Source of the DNA: Rahnella sikkimica
Lineage (GTDB): Bacteria; Pseudomonadota; Gammaproteobacteria; Enterobacterales; Enterobacteriaceae
DNA: 64,000 nt
Assembly (NCBI RefSeq): GCF_002951615.1
Contig: NZ_CP019062.1
Coordinates: 2,666,001-2,730,000 of the forward strand
Direction: 5' to 3'
Under the pieces are notes generated by a model. The model saw only the letters and a list, made by a program, of their open reading frames with translations, searched no databases and was not told the origin of the DNA. Shown piece by piece: positions 19,393 through 28,838 of the stretch (positions are counted from its first letter, which is position 1; each line of letters begins with the position of its first letter). Position numbers and translations under genes: made by a program.

Positions 19393-20673
19393 ATGCCCGC
19401 GAAGGATTTGATTGGTATTGGCATCGGCCCGTTTAATCTCAGTCTGGCCGCCATGGCGAAAGATACCGCAAAACTGAACACGGCTTTTTTTGATGCCAAC
19501 CCGGAATTCAGCTGGCATCCCGGCATGTTATTGCCGACGGCCACGATGCAAACCTATGTTTTGCAGGATCTGGTGACGACGGTCGCGCCGCGCAGCGAAT
19601 TCTCCTTCATCAACTATCTGGTTGAGCAGAAGAAGATTTACCGTTTTCTGGCGACCGAACAGCTGATCATCAGCCGCGATGAATTTTCGGATTATCTGCG
19701 CTGGGCGTGTGATCGCATCCCCGGCCTGCATTTTTCCGAGCCGATTGACCGCATTGATTTCGATGATAAAAAGCAGGAATTTGTCGTGTGCAGTGAGAAA
19801 GGTGAACACCGCGCGCGCAATATTTGCCTCGGTACCGGCCATGCGCCGTGGATCCCCAAACCGGCACGCGCGGCGCTGGGAGAAAACTGTTTTCACGCGG
19901 CTGAAATTGAATTGCGTGAACCGGATTTCACCGGCAAGCGTGTCATTGTGGTCGGCGGTGGCCAGAGCGGCGCAGACATTATTCTTAATGCGCTGAGCGG
20001 CCACTGGGGGGAATTCGCGGAGCTGAGCTGGTTGTCGCGACGACCGAATTTTCAGCCGCTGGATGAATCGATTTTCACCAACGAATATTTCACGCCCGAG
20101 TATGTGAATTACTTCTACACGCTGCCGGAAGACGTGCGCGAGCAGGAGATCAGAACGCAGAAACTGCCTTCCGACGGCATCAGTTATCACACGCTGGAAG
20201 ATATTTATAAGCAGCTGTATCACCGGTTTGACGTGTTGCATCAGCCACGCAACGTGCGTTTACTGCCGCACCGCGCGCTGGATCATATTGCCCGCAACGC
20301 TTCCGGAGATTTCAGTTTGCAGGCGAAACATGGGCTTGAACAATGCGAAGAGCATTTCAGCGGCGATATCGTGATTCTGGCCACCGGCTATCGCCCCGGT
20401 TTACCGGATTATCTCGCGCCGATGCTCGACCGGATCCCGTATGACCACGATCAGAATTTGCCATTACAGCCTAACTTCAACCTGCGCTGGGACGGCCCGG
20501 AACAGAACCGGATTTACGCGGTGAATGCGGGGATCCACAGTCACGGCAGCGCCGAAGGCCAGCTGACGCTGACCGCGTGGCGTTCGGCCAAAATCCTGAA
20601 TCATCTGCTGGGTGAATCGTTTTACGATCTGCGCCCGGTACCGTCACTGGTGCAATGGTGGTCAGGCGAATAG
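19393..20673 (+). CDS. L-lysine N6-monooxygenase (IucD-like), orphan
   Basis: A 426-residue FAD- and NADPH-dependent N-hydroxylase. Motifs are the FAD loop GIGIGPFNLSLAAMA, the NADPH loop VIVVGGGQSGADIIL and the late ATGYRPG. Homologues hydroxylate the side-chain amine of lysine, or of cadaverine or ornithine, in siderophore synthesis. I chose the ATG at 19393, with AGGAACAGAAAG upstream; the frame is open back to 19081 but there overlaps the PhzF gene. None of the usual partners (NIS synthetase, acyltransferase, decarboxylase, receptor) is nearby. Confidence 0.85.
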   Translation: MPAKDLIGIGIGPFNLSLAAMAKDTAKLNTAFFDANPEFSWHPGMLLPTATMQTYVLQDLVTTVAPRSEFSFINYLVEQKKIYRFLATEQLIISRDEFSDYLRWACDRIPGLHFSEPIDRIDFDDKKQEFVVCSEKGEHRARNICLGTGHAPWIPKPARAALGENCFHAAEIELREPDFTGKRVIVVGGGQSGADIILNALSGHWGEFAELSWLSRRPNFQPLDESIFTNEYFTPEYVNYFYTLPEDVREQEIRTQKLPSDGISYHTLEDIYKQLYHRFDVLHQPRNVRLLPHRALDHIARNASGDFSLQAKHGLEQCEEHFSGDIVILATGYRPGLPDYLAPMLDRIPYDHDQNLPLQPNFNLRWDGPEQNRIYAVNAGIHSHGSAEGQLTLTAWRSAKILNHLLGESFYDLRPVPSLVQWWSGE

Positions 20674-20683
20674 CGGAAACAAA

Positions 20684-20715
20684 AAAGCGGAGCATCAGGC
20701 TCCGCTTTCATTTTT
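20684..20715. terminator. Bidirectional terminator between the lysine hydroxylase and trhA
   Basis: AAAGCGGAGC (20684-20693) pairs with GCTCCGCTTT (20699-20708), with A residues before and T residues after it, between convergent genes. Confidence 0.8.
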
Positions 20716-20729
20716 ACTGACCGTTTCAT

Positions 20730-21374
20730 CTACACGTAAAAGTAGATCGCCATAAAGTGGCAGGCACTGCCGCCCAGCACAAAGCCGTGCCAGATAGCGT
20801 GACCAAAGCGAAAGCGTTTAGACGCATAGAAAATCACGCCCAGCGTGTACACCACGCCGCCCAACGCCAGCAAAATAACGCCACCCAGAGACAATGTCGT
20901 CGCCAGCTGATAAATCACAATCAGCGACAGCCAGCCCATGGTCAGATAAGTGATCAGCGACAGCACTTCAAAACGGTGTGCAAACGCCAGTTTGAAAATC
21001 ACGCCAAACAGTGCCAGTCCCCAGATCACCGCCATCAGCCCTTTCGCCAGGGGAGAATTCAACCCGACCAGCAGGAACGGCGTGTAGGTTCCGGCTATCA
21101 GCAAATAAATCGCGCAGTGATCGAGCTTTTTCAGCCAGTATTTGGCTTTCTGATGCGGAATGGCGTGATACAACGTGGAGGCCAGATACAGCAAAATCAT
21201 GCTGCCGCCGTAAACCGTGTAACTGGTGATCGCCATTGCGCTGGCGTTTTCGCTAACCGCCTGCACCAGCAATAACACCAGCCCGACAATCCCAAACAGC
21301 AATCCGACGCCGTGACTCAGGCTGTTGGCAATTTCTTCAGCCCACGGATATCCCTGTGGTGATGACTTACCCAT
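20730..21374 (-). CDS. trhA: Hemolysin III family membrane protein TrhA (YqfA)
   Basis: A 214-residue inner-membrane protein of the PAQR/hemolysin III family with about seven helices, for example [18 protein letters not shown] and [19 protein letters not shown]. Conserved residues appear in [39 protein letters not shown] and the C-terminal [17 protein letters not shown], the presumed metal-binding set. E. coli TrhA is linked to membrane energetics homeostasis. I chose the ATG at 21374 with AAGGA upstream. Confidence 0.88.
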   Translation of the reverse strand: MGKSSPQGYPWAEEIANSLSHGVGLLFGIVGLVLLLVQAVSENASAMAITSYTVYGGSMILLYLASTLYHAIPHQKAKYWLKKLDHCAIYLLIAGTYTPFLLVGLNSPLAKGLMAVIWGLALFGVIFKLAFAHRFEVLSLITYLTMGWLSLIVIYQLATTLSLGGVILLALGGVVYTLGVIFYASKRFRFGHAIWHGFVLGGSACHFMAIYFYV

Positions 21375-21722
21375 ACGATGAGAATCCTTAAAGCAAAACA
21401 ATAAAATAACGTTAATCCGGCGTTGTCTATAAATTGCGCCGATAAGGAGATTAACTGAGAACGATTCCAGTGTACACATGTACGCTTAAATTGAGTATTT
21501 CCTGATGTTACAGTCTCTTAGCCAGATCATCATTTCATTACCAGAATGACCGGAATCCCTTCAATTCATTCACTTTGTTTATAATTTACCCGCATGACAT
21601 TATTAAGACAGCGGCATTTTCCGCATCCAAAAACATGATTTTTTTACATCAAGGGACTAAGGTGTAGCGGAAATCTCCGATAATGCCCTTCATAATGTCG
21701 TCAATTTGACTAAGGTTTGACT
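21375..21722. other. Intergenic region between trhA and the HD hydrolase
   Basis: About 350 A+T-rich bases carry divergent promoters for the flanking genes. I see no further gene, RNA or clear operator. Confidence 0.5.
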
Positions 21723-22331
21723 ATGTCCGTAGCTACTTCCCCGCTGAATTTCGGCGCAATGACCGAAGTTTTTCAGTTCCTGATGGAAATCGACAAGCTG
21801 AAAAGCGTGCAACGCCGCACTAAAGTGCTGGGCACAGAACGTCAGGAAAACTCTGCGGAACACAGCTGGCATTTCGCCGTTGCAGCCCTGTCTCTGGCAC
21901 CTTTCGCACCGGAAGGCGTGGATATCAATAAAGTCATCCGCATCGCGTTAATTCACGACATCGTGGAAATCGACGCCGGTGACGTCATCGTTTATGACCT
22001 CGCTGCCCGCGCTGCCGTGCACGATCAGGAAGTGATCGCCGCCAAACGCCTGTTCGGCCTGCTGCCTGCGCCGCTGAGCACACAATTTTTAGATTTGTGG
22101 AATGAATACGAAGCCGGTGAAACGCCGGAAGCACGCTTTGCGCTGGTGATTGACCGCGTCATGCCGATGGTCATGAACCTGAATAATCAGGGTCAGAGCT
22201 GGGTAGAGAATAATATTCGTCTGGAGCAGGTTCTGGCGCGTAATTCCTTTATCGCCGAGATCCACCCGGAACTGTGGCTGCATATCCGCAGCCATCTGGA
22301 TAACGCCCACCAGCAAGGGTGGCTGAAGTAA
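21723..22331 (+). CDS. HD-domain phosphohydrolase (YfbR/HDDC2-like)
   Basis: A 202-residue HD-superfamily protein. Metal ligands are seen in ENSAEHSWHFAVAA and ALIHDIVEIDAGDVI, with VIDRVMPM later. This HDDC2/YfbR-like group contains 5'-deoxynucleotidases, but E. coli YfbR differs in its flanking sequence, so the substrate is uncertain. I chose the ATG at 21723 because TAAGG lies seven bases before it; the TTG at 21717 is too close to that site. Confidence 0.8.
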   Translation: MSVATSPLNFGAMTEVFQFLMEIDKLKSVQRRTKVLGTERQENSAEHSWHFAVAALSLAPFAPEGVDINKVIRIALIHDIVEIDAGDVIVYDLAARAAVHDQEVIAAKRLFGLLPAPLSTQFLDLWNEYEAGETPEARFALVIDRVMPMVMNLNNQGQSWVENNIRLEQVLARNSFIAEIHPELWLHIRSHLDNAHQQGWLK

Positions 22332-22344
22332 TTCCTGAACTGCG

Positions 22345-22469
22345 CCTCCCCCTGCGAAGGGGGAGGTTGGGAGGGGGTATTGCAGGCTAACTGTTTGTCA
22401 AAGCACACTTTAACGTTTTAATTTGACCTTAATACCCCACCCCAACCCTCCCCTTCGCAGGGGAGGGAG
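22345..22469. repeat. Paired inverted REP-like element, copy 1
   Basis: A palindromic unit CCTCCCCCTGCGAAGGGGGA followed by GGTTGGGAGGGGGTAT occupies 22345-22380. Its inverted partner (ATACCCCACCCCAACCCTCC, then CCTTCGCAGGGGAGGGAG) is at 22432-22469, with about 50 unrelated bases between. The same composite occurs at 39021-39144. The pair sits between two convergent genes, as REP/BIME elements do. Confidence 0.85.
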
Positions 22470-22470
22470 T

Positions 22471-23799
22471 TTAAGGCACTGTCAGCGCCGTCGAATCGAC
22501 ATACGGTTTCATAATGGTATCGGCATCTTTCTGCGCCTGCTCGGCAGCGGCTTCCGGGGTGATTTTTTCGTCGTTCACCAGGGCTGCAAGCTGGTTTTCC
22601 ATCGCCTGACGCACCGCAACGGTTTCGTAGGTGGAATACCACGGATACGCATATTTCAGCTGTTCCAGCGCAATCGCCGCACGCGGGTCTTTCGCCAGAT
22701 AATCCTTCATTTCCGGTGTGTCATAAGACGCCATACGCGGTGAAAAATAGCCGGTAAAGCGGCTCCAGGCACCGTTCACTTTCGGGCTGACCAGATATTG
22801 CAGGAACTGGTACGCTGCTTTTTTCTGGTCGTCGGAAATCCCTTTAAAGCTCACCAGACTCGCACCGCCAATGGTCACGCCGTTGCGGATTTTGGAAGGC
22901 ATCATCGCCACGCCCAGTTCGAAATCTTTGGTGTTTTCACGCATAAAGCCCAGCGCGCCGGTGCTCAGCATTGTCATCCCCAGTTTGCCGGAGAAGAACG
23001 CTGCGCTGATTTGTTTGGAATTCAGCACGCCGGAAGGCATTACTTTGTCGCGATACACCAGATTCTGCCAGAAGTGCAGCGCGCCCAGCGTGGACGGTTT
23101 GTTGTAATACACTTCGCCCGGATAATCGGCGTTGTAGTACTGGCCGCCGTTGGCGCGCACCAGCGCTGATAAGATCCAGGCGCCGTAATCGTCGTTGGTC
23201 GATGGCAACATGATGCCCCACTGGCCTTTTGCCGAATCGGTCAGCTTTTTCGAATCTTCCAGCAACTCATCCCAGTCTTTTGGCGGCGCGGTGATCCCGG
23301 CTTTGGCGAACATGTCTTTGTTGTAATAGAGAATGGGCGTCGAGTTATGGAACGGAATGGCGTAAGTCACGCCGTTCAGCTGGGCGTTCTGGCGCATGGC
23401 GGGCCAGAAGTTTTGCGTCAGAAATGGCGTCGCTTTCTGGTCGCCGAATTTGAACAATTCGTCCATCGGCAGGATTTCATTTTTGATCGCCAGATCCGCC
23501 GTAAAGTTGGCGGACATGATCACCAGCGCCGGGGGCTGTCCGGATTTCGCGGCGGCTTCGGCTTTCACTTTGGTGGTGTCGTAGTTACCGGTGAAAATCC
23601 CGCGCACTTCGACATCATTCTGTGACTGGTTGAACTCTTTGATAACGCGGGTCATTTCCATGGTCAGCTTGCCGTCAACCGGCGCAGGGAACATGAAATC
23701 GATGTTTTCTTTGGCGGACGCCGTGCCTGCGGCAATGAAGCCGATGGCGAGCGTCAGCGCACTTATTTTACGCATTGTGGTATTCATGCGTTTGCTCAT
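22471..23799 (-). CDS. ABC importer binding protein, UgpB-like
   Basis: A 442-residue solute-binding protein (SBP_bac_1 family) with a signal peptide ending GFIAAGTASA. It begins MSKRMNTTMRKISALTLAIG, and the binding-protein body includes NFWPAMRQNAQLNGVTYAIP, FHNSTPILYYNKDMFAKAGI and GGASLVSFKGISDDQKKAAY. It is the last gene of a five-gene cluster with two permeases, an ATPase and GpdQ. A glycerol-3-phosphate or glycerophosphodiester ligand is inferred from that context. Confidence 0.85.
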   Translation of the reverse strand: MSKRMNTTMRKISALTLAIGFIAAGTASAKENIDFMFPAPVDGKLTMEMTRVIKEFNQSQNDVEVRGIFTGNYDTTKVKAEAAAKSGQPPALVIMSANFTADLAIKNEILPMDELFKFGDQKATPFLTQNFWPAMRQNAQLNGVTYAIPFHNSTPILYYNKDMFAKAGITAPPKDWDELLEDSKKLTDSAKGQWGIMLPSTNDDYGAWILSALVRANGGQYYNADYPGEVYYNKPSTLGALHFWQNLVYRDKVMPSGVLNSKQISAAFFSGKLGMTMLSTGALGFMRENTKDFELGVAMMPSKIRNGVTIGGASLVSFKGISDDQKKAAYQFLQYLVSPKVNGAWSRFTGYFSPRMASYDTPEMKDYLAKDPRAAIALEQLKYAYPWYSTYETVAVRQAMENQLAALVNDEKITPEAAAEQAQKDADTIMKPYVDSTALTVP

Positions 23800-24899
23800 A
23801 AAAAATTCTCCCGGTGCAGGTTTTGCTGGTTTTGGCCTGAAAAAAGATGAAGGTCGTGCAAAGAGAAATGCAAAGTGATGCGGTCGCCGGGTTGTGGAAT
23901 ATCCCCGGTATTTTCCCGCAGCTGGTTTTTACGGACATATCGGATCTTGCCAAGCGTGGTATCGGCGTGGCAGAGATACTCCGCGCCGAGCAGTTCACGA
24001 TAGGTCAGCGTGGCCTGCAATTGCAGGCTTTCGCCTTCCACCGGCCGGTCGCTGATGTGTTCGGGTCTGATGCCCAGATACACGTCAGTAAGCGCCTGCG
24101 CGTGGTCAGTTTGCGGCAAATGCACCGGCTGGTTTTCGACGATCAGCACGCCAGCGGCGCACGGCAGTAAAAACAGATTCATCGACGGCGTACCGATAAA
24201 CCCGGCAACAAACAGGTTAGCCGGATGCGCATACAGCGTTTCCGGCGCGCCGATTTGTTGCAGATGGCCTTTATCGAGCACCGCAATCCGGTCGGCCATG
24301 GTCATGGCTTCCATCTGATCGTGCGTGACGTACACGGTGCTGGTTTTCAGTTGCTGATGCAGCTGCATAATCCCGTCGCGCACTTCGGTACGCAGGCGCG
24401 CATCGAGGTTCGACAAGGGTTCATCCATCAGAAATAACTTCGGATCGCGCACTATCGCCCGCGCCATCGCCACGCGCTGACGCTGACCGCCGGACAATTT
24501 GCCCGGTTTGCGTTTCAGCAACGGTTCCAGCTGCAATAATCCGGCCACGCGGTCGACCCGCGCCTGATGCTGATCTTTCGGCTCATTGCGCATCCGCATG
24601 CCGAACGTAATGTTCTGCTCAACGGTCATGTGCGGAAACAGCGCGTAGTTCTGGAAAATCATCGAGAAATTTCGTTCACGCGGTGCCTGCGCAGTGATGT
24701 CAGTTCCGTCGAGCAAAATACGCCCGTCGCTGACCTCTTCCAGACCCGCCAGCAGGCGCAGCAAGGTACTTTTGCCGCAACCCGACGGCCCGACCAGCAC
24801 CAGAAATTCGCCGTCGGCAATCTCAAGTGAAAGCTGATTCACCGCCGTACTGCCTTCAAACTGCTTGCTAATATTTTCGAGACGAATGCCAGACATCAT
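23796..24899 (-). CDS. ABC importer ATPase, UgpC/MalK-like
   Basis: A 367-residue ATPase with Walker A GPSGCGKST, signature LSGGQRQRVAMARAI, Walker B LFLMDEPLSNLD, and the C-terminal regulatory (TOBE) extension of the MalK/UgpC group (YLGIRPEHISD). It overlaps the binding-protein gene by four bases and shares one base with the gpdQ stop at 24899, so the operon is tightly packed. E. coli UgpC can exchange with MalK, so cross-use is possible. Confidence 0.9.
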   Translation of the reverse strand: MMSGIRLENISKQFEGSTAVNQLSLEIADGEFLVLVGPSGCGKSTLLRLLAGLEEVSDGRILLDGTDITAQAPRERNFSMIFQNYALFPHMTVEQNITFGMRMRNEPKDQHQARVDRVAGLLQLEPLLKRKPGKLSGGQRQRVAMARAIVRDPKLFLMDEPLSNLDARLRTEVRDGIMQLHQQLKTSTVYVTHDQMEAMTMADRIAVLDKGHLQQIGAPETLYAHPANLFVAGFIGTPSMNLFLLPCAAGVLIVENQPVHLPQTDHAQALTDVYLGIRPEHISDRPVEGESLQLQATLTYRELLGAEYLCHADTTLGKIRYVRKNQLRENTGDIPQPGDRITLHFSLHDLHLFSGQNQQNLHRENFL

Positions 24900-25723
24900 T
24901 AATCATCCACCGGGCAACTGATTTGCGCGTCGTAAAGGTACGGCCCCGGATATTGCGACAGCGGATGCAGATAACTGACCAGCCCGGTTTTATCCACCAG
25001 ACGGTGCATCACGCAGGCTGCCGGTTCGAGGTTATAGAACGGTGCCGGATTGTGGTGATAGTACGGAACCTGGTGCACGGTGCCGGGAATGGTGGTGATG
25101 ATCGCCTGCTTGTACTGGGTGAAAATCAGGCGGTGCGTATGGCCGCAGAACACGCGAACCAGCGACGGGAAACGATCAATCAGCGCCAGCAACTGGTCAC
25201 CATTTTCACAGGAAATCGCGTCCATTTGCGCGGAACCGACTTTGACCGGCGGATGGTGCATAAACACCGCCGTCGGTTTGTCACCGCCCTGCTCCAGCTG
25301 GCCTTCCAGCCACGCCAGCGTTTCCAGTGTCAGATAACCTTTCGATTCACCGGCCAGGCTGGAATCCACAAACAGCAGACGCATCGGGAAATCGTCGATG
25401 GCGTAACGCATGTTTTGCGGGTCGTTTCCGAGCTGAGGGCACAGCGGATGAAGCGCTTCCAGAAACTGCGCTTTGTCATCGTGATTGCCCGGAATGATAA
25501 ACAGCGGATAACGCAGATTGCCCAGCGTGCGGCGCGCCACTTCATATTCCTGTGGCAGGCCGCAGTTAACGATATCGCCGGTGATCACCACTGCATCCGG
25601 TTGTTCTTCCAGCGCATTCAGCTGGCTGACCACTTCGGCGTTACAGCCGTTTACGTCGATAAAGTCATACAACATTCGGCCGTGGCTGCGAAAGTGCATG
25701 TCAGAGATCTGAGCTAAAAACAT
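24899..25723 (-). CDS. gpdQ: Glycerophosphodiesterase GpdQ (binuclear metallophosphoesterase)
   Basis: A 274-residue enzyme of the same length as GpdQ of Enterobacter aerogenes. All metal ligands are in place: Asp8 and His10 (ISDMH), Asp50 (TGDIV), Asn80 with His81 (PGNHDD), His156 (FMHHP), and His195 and His197 (CGHTH). GpdQ hydrolyses glycerophosphoethanolamine and other phosphodiesters and can also act on unnatural phosphotriesters. Being encoded between the permease and ATPase genes, it most likely processes diesters brought in by the same transporter to glycerol-3-phosphate. Confidence 0.92.
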   Translation of the reverse strand: MFLAQISDMHFRSHGRMLYDFIDVNGCNAEVVSQLNALEEQPDAVVITGDIVNCGLPQEYEVARRTLGNLRYPLFIIPGNHDDKAQFLEALHPLCPQLGNDPQNMRYAIDDFPMRLLFVDSSLAGESKGYLTLETLAWLEGQLEQGGDKPTAVFMHHPPVKVGSAQMDAISCENGDQLLALIDRFPSLVRVFCGHTHRLIFTQYKQAIITTIPGTVHQVPYYHHNPAPFYNLEPAACVMHRLVDKTGLVSYLHPLSQYPGPYLYDAQISCPVDD

Positions 25724-25734
25724 GGAAGACTCCT

Positions 25735-26619
25735 TTATTTAATCCCCGAAAAACCGAAGCTTTTCAGGAACTGTTTCTGAAAAATAATGAACGCCAGCAT
25801 CAGCGGCAGGCACACCATCAGCGTTCCGGCAGTAATTAATCCCCACTGGCCGCCGGATTCCGCGCCCATCGCGAAGGACACCAGCCCGACGGTGAGCACC
25901 TGTTTGTCCGGGTCGTTCAGCACCATCAGCGGCCAGAGATATTCGTTCCAGTGATAGGTAATGCTGACCGTCGCGAAAGCGAGAATGGCGGGCCATGACA
26001 TCGGGATCAGCACGCGGAATACCACCTGCCACCAGCGGCAGCCTTCCATCAGCGCGGCCTCTTCAATTTCACGCGGGATACTGAGAAATGCCTGACGCAT
26101 CAGGAACACGCCAAATGCCGACGCGAAGTACGGCATCATCACGCCGGTCAATGTGTTGAGCAGCCCGAACTGTTTGAGGATCATCATGTTCGGCACCATC
26201 ATGATGACCGGCATGATCATCAGCTGGATAAGCAGCAGGTAGAACAGCGTCTGTTTGCCGCGAAATTCGTGATACGCGAAGACGTAACCGGCGGTGGTAA
26301 TCGTTACCAGCTGAACCAGAAACGTGCCGAACGAGAAGAAAATGGTGTTGGCGTAAAGCCGCAGCCAGTCGGCGCTGTCCCAGGCATCACGGAAGTTTTG
26401 CAGCGTCAGCGGGAAACGCGGCAACAGCGAGGCCATATCCGGCCCGAAGCTGCTTTCACTGAAAGCCGACGACAGCATCCACAGGAACGGAGCCATCCAC
26501 AGAAAGGCGGCGCAGAGCAGCAGAACCGGCAACGTCGAACGACGGGCACCGCGCAGCAGCAGCCCGGAAGAACGCGGTACGGCGCGTGATTTTTGAGTCA
26601 TCAATGTTTCAACGCTCAT
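25735..26619 (-). CDS. ABC importer permease, UgpE-like
   Basis: A 294-residue inner-membrane permease of the MalG/UgpE group with six predicted helices (for example [20 protein letters not shown]). The cytoplasmic EAA loop, contacting the ATPase, reads [19 protein letters not shown]. The ATG at 26619 overlaps the upstream permease stop by 11 bases; the frame is open further upstream but inside that gene. Confidence 0.9.
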   Translation of the reverse strand: MSVETLMTQKSRAVPRSSGLLLRGARRSTLPVLLLCAAFLWMAPFLWMLSSAFSESSFGPDMASLLPRFPLTLQNFRDAWDSADWLRLYANTIFFSFGTFLVQLVTITTAGYVFAYHEFRGKQTLFYLLLIQLMIMPVIMMVPNMMILKQFGLLNTLTGVMMPYFASAFGVFLMRQAFLSIPREIEEAALMEGCRWWQVVFRVLIPMSWPAILAFATVSITYHWNEYLWPLMVLNDPDKQVLTVGLVSFAMGAESGGQWGLITAGTLMVCLPLMLAFIIFQKQFLKSFGFSGIK

Positions 26620-27502
26620 AGTGAGCCCCTCTTTCCAGTACGCGCAGATTGAGCATCGAAAAACCAAACAACAGCACCAGCGTCAGGAAGGTCGCCGCAG
26701 ACGCTTTGCCTAAATCGTGTGTGTCGTTGGCAAGACTCTGGATGTAATACAGCAGCACGGTGGTGGCGTTATTCGGCCCGCCCTGCGTCATCACGGCGAC
26801 GTGATCAATTTGAGTAATCGAGTAAATCAGCGCAATCGTGACCACAAAACTGATGGTCGGGCGCAGCAGCGGCAACGTGACGTAGAAGAAAACCTGCGGG
26901 CGCGATGCCCCTTCCATCAGCGCCGCTTCTCGGGCAGAAGCGGGAATCGACTGCAATCCGGCGAGGAAAAACAGCATGTAATAACCGGCGAATTTCCACA
27001 CGCCGATCACGCTCAGGGCAATCAGCGCGCTGTTACTCATGCCGAGATAGTTGTTATTCATCGGCCCGAACATTTTCGCCAGGTAGTAATCAAGCAGCCC
27101 CATGCCGGGCATAAAAATGAACAGCCATAAGGTGGCGGCGCTGACCAAAGGAATGATCATCGGGAAGAAAAACGCGGTACGCAGCCAGCGGTTAAGCGAG
27201 GTGTTTTCCCACAGCGCAACGGCCAGCAGCAGCGCCAGCACGATACCGGGGATCACGGTCATCAGGATGTAAGCCAGATTATTGAGCAGCGCACGCCAGA
27301 AAACGGAGTCCTGAACCAGACGCAGATAGTTTTGCAGACCCACAAACGGCGGCGCGTCCGACGACAGACGGCTGTCAAAAAGGCTGTCCATCGCCGACTG
27401 GAATAAAGGGTAATAGGTGAAAAGAAACAGAAAAATCAGCGTCGGCAGCAGAACAAGATAAGGAAACAACAAACGGCGCATTACAGGATACCGGTCAGCC
27501 AA
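26609..27502 (-). CDS. ABC importer permease, UgpA-like
   Basis: A 297-residue permease of the MalF/UgpA group that pairs with the UgpE-like protein. Membrane helices include LFPYLVLLPTLIFLFLFTYY, and the EAA loop is ASAREAALMEGASRPQVFFY. It is first in the cluster and preceded by an A+T-rich spacer that presumably holds the promoter. No regulator gene is adjacent. Confidence 0.9.
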   Translation of the reverse strand: MADRYPVMRRLLFPYLVLLPTLIFLFLFTYYPLFQSAMDSLFDSRLSSDAPPFVGLQNYLRLVQDSVFWRALLNNLAYILMTVIPGIVLALLLAVALWENTSLNRWLRTAFFFPMIIPLVSAATLWLFIFMPGMGLLDYYLAKMFGPMNNNYLGMSNSALIALSVIGVWKFAGYYMLFFLAGLQSIPASAREAALMEGASRPQVFFYVTLPLLRPTISFVVTIALIYSITQIDHVAVMTQGGPNNATTVLLYYIQSLANDTHDLGKASAATFLTLVLLFGFSMLNLRVLERGAHYER

Positions 27503-27604
27503 ATAAGGTGCCTATCCTGTCGGGAATGTGTGTCAGTTACATGGCGGTTATGTGATGGTTATTTGAATGAAAATTAAGCGAATGTTACTGAACAAATGAG
27601 GATG

Positions 27605-27632
27605 AAAAGACCGGCATATTGCCGGTCTTAAA
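27605..27632 (-). terminator. Terminator after the small gene at 27637
   Basis: A perfect hairpin (AAGACCGGCA and TGCCGGTCTT) lies directly after the minus-strand stop and is followed on that strand by TTTTC. Confidence 0.7.
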
Positions 27633-27636
27633 AGCG

Positions 27637-27951
27637 TTAACCCTGAACTTCACACCTCGCCAGCGCGTTCCCGGCTTTTTCCGACAACTCAAACAGGGCA
27701 GGCAAAACATGCGCCGTGGCTTTGATATATGCGCTCACCTGCGCTACGCCTTCCGGCGGCAACAGCTCCCCGCTTTCCAGCCCTTCGCTCAGGCACAGCA
27801 AACCGTGGCAAAGGCCTTCGGCAGATTCAGAGGCGACCGCGCCAAGATCATAAAGCTGGGGTTCGGTGAAGTGGCTGAGATCCAGATCGGAAATCAAAGT
27901 GCGAAAAGCGGTGATGGAGTTTTCAGGGTGCTGGGTTTCGGTGGTTGTCAT
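27637..27951 (-). CDS. Small acidic protein of unknown function
   Basis: A 104-residue product, acidic and probably all-helical, beginning MTTTETQHPENSITAFRTLI and containing LDLSHFTEPQLYDLGAVASE. I do not recognise its family with confidence; the style and its leader resemble small genes of enterobacterial prophages. It has a good ribosome-binding site (GAGGT) and its own terminator. Upstream is an unusual GC-rich, hairpin-forming leader in an A+T-rich patch. Confidence 0.65.
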   Translation of the reverse strand: MTTTETQHPENSITAFRTLISDLDLSHFTEPQLYDLGAVASESAEGLCHGLLCLSEGLESGELLPPEGVAQVSAYIKATAHVLPALFELSEKAGNALARCEVQG

Positions 27952-28385
27952 TTTAAAACCTCGAGAGTGAATTTAATTTCGGCCACTCGAAACGCTAATA
28001 TCGGGTGGCAGCTCAGACAGGGTTAGCGTTACCGGCACTCTCGGAAAACCGGCGCTTCCTAAGAAGCCCCCGCCTGAGCCACCATAATTTGGGGTGAGTC
28101 AAAGCGAACAGCATTATTACATATGCCGCCAAGAGATGTGATCAGAACGCTAATTCCGGCTACGGATTTTGCCGCAGCGAGGTGACTATATTCCGATGAT
28201 TTTGCCAATGAAACAGACTGTATGGATTTACAGGAAGTTACTTCAATATTTGGAAGGCGTCTCGCAGGAATGACGTCTGCTCCCTCCTCTGCCAGGAAGA
28301 ATTGAACCTATCTGCCTTACTAATTTAATGCCCATTCTTAAGTGGTACTATCGCGATCCTCGTATGCGAAAAGGGAACATAGGTA
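27952..28385. other. Intergenic region with a GC-rich structured leader (minus strand)
   Basis: About 430 bases. On the minus strand, 28085 down to 28059 encodes a possible 8-residue peptide (MVAQAGAS) that ends inside a hairpin (GCTTC-TTAG-GAAGC near 28054-28067), upstream of the small gene at 27637. The layout resembles the leaders of small genes in P4-like satellites and prophages. The rest, toward 28385, is A+T-rich with no gene I can support. Confidence 0.4.
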
Positions 28386-28838
28386 ATGGATACAACAGAA
28401 GAGCTAAACGGGACGTATTTTTATCATGGGCATGAGAACGTGACTGTTCAGGAGCTATTTTTCCTGATTCTGATTGAGGAATTCTCAAATCAGACAGGAA
28501 TGGAAACAACCGCTGCGGCACTTATGTTTTCTGGGGCTGCAATAATTCCAAAATCCAAAGTGTTGGGCAATTCAACGAAATGTACGAGCATTGCGTCTAA
28601 GATGTGCAGGAGGATTTTCAAAAATATGCGCTTCAAGAATGGTAAACGATATATGGCACCAATAGGTTTTGGGGAAATTCGCAGGACGCCTTATGTCGGG
28701 GCTTTTATTGCGCGATGGATGGCGGTATCAGGCTATGCCCAGGCCTATATCACAATGATGATCGTTGCTAAGAAAACTCGCGATAAATTCGATCTGATTG
28801 CAAGACCTGAAGATCGCATCACATGGCCGTCATTCTGA
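28386..28838 (+). CDS. Unrecognised protein with hydrophobic segments
   Basis: A 150-residue product from an A+T-rich patch. It has hydrophobic stretches at about 40-60 (TTAAALMFSGAAIIPKSKVL) and 104-128 (VGAFIARWMAVSGYAQAYIT then MMIVAKK), separated by a basic middle (MCRRIFKNMRFKNGKRYMAP). There is no signal peptide. Its stop shares a base with the start of the next gene (TGATG). Being paired with a small acidic gene and next to hcp, it could be a secreted toxin or effector, but I have no family match. Confidence 0.6.
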   Translation: MDTTEELNGTYFYHGHENVTVQELFFLILIEEFSNQTGMETTAAALMFSGAAIIPKSKVLGNSTKCTSIASKMCRRIFKNMRFKNGKRYMAPIGFGEIRRTPYVGAFIARWMAVSGYAQAYITMMIVAKKTRDKFDLIARPEDRITWPSF

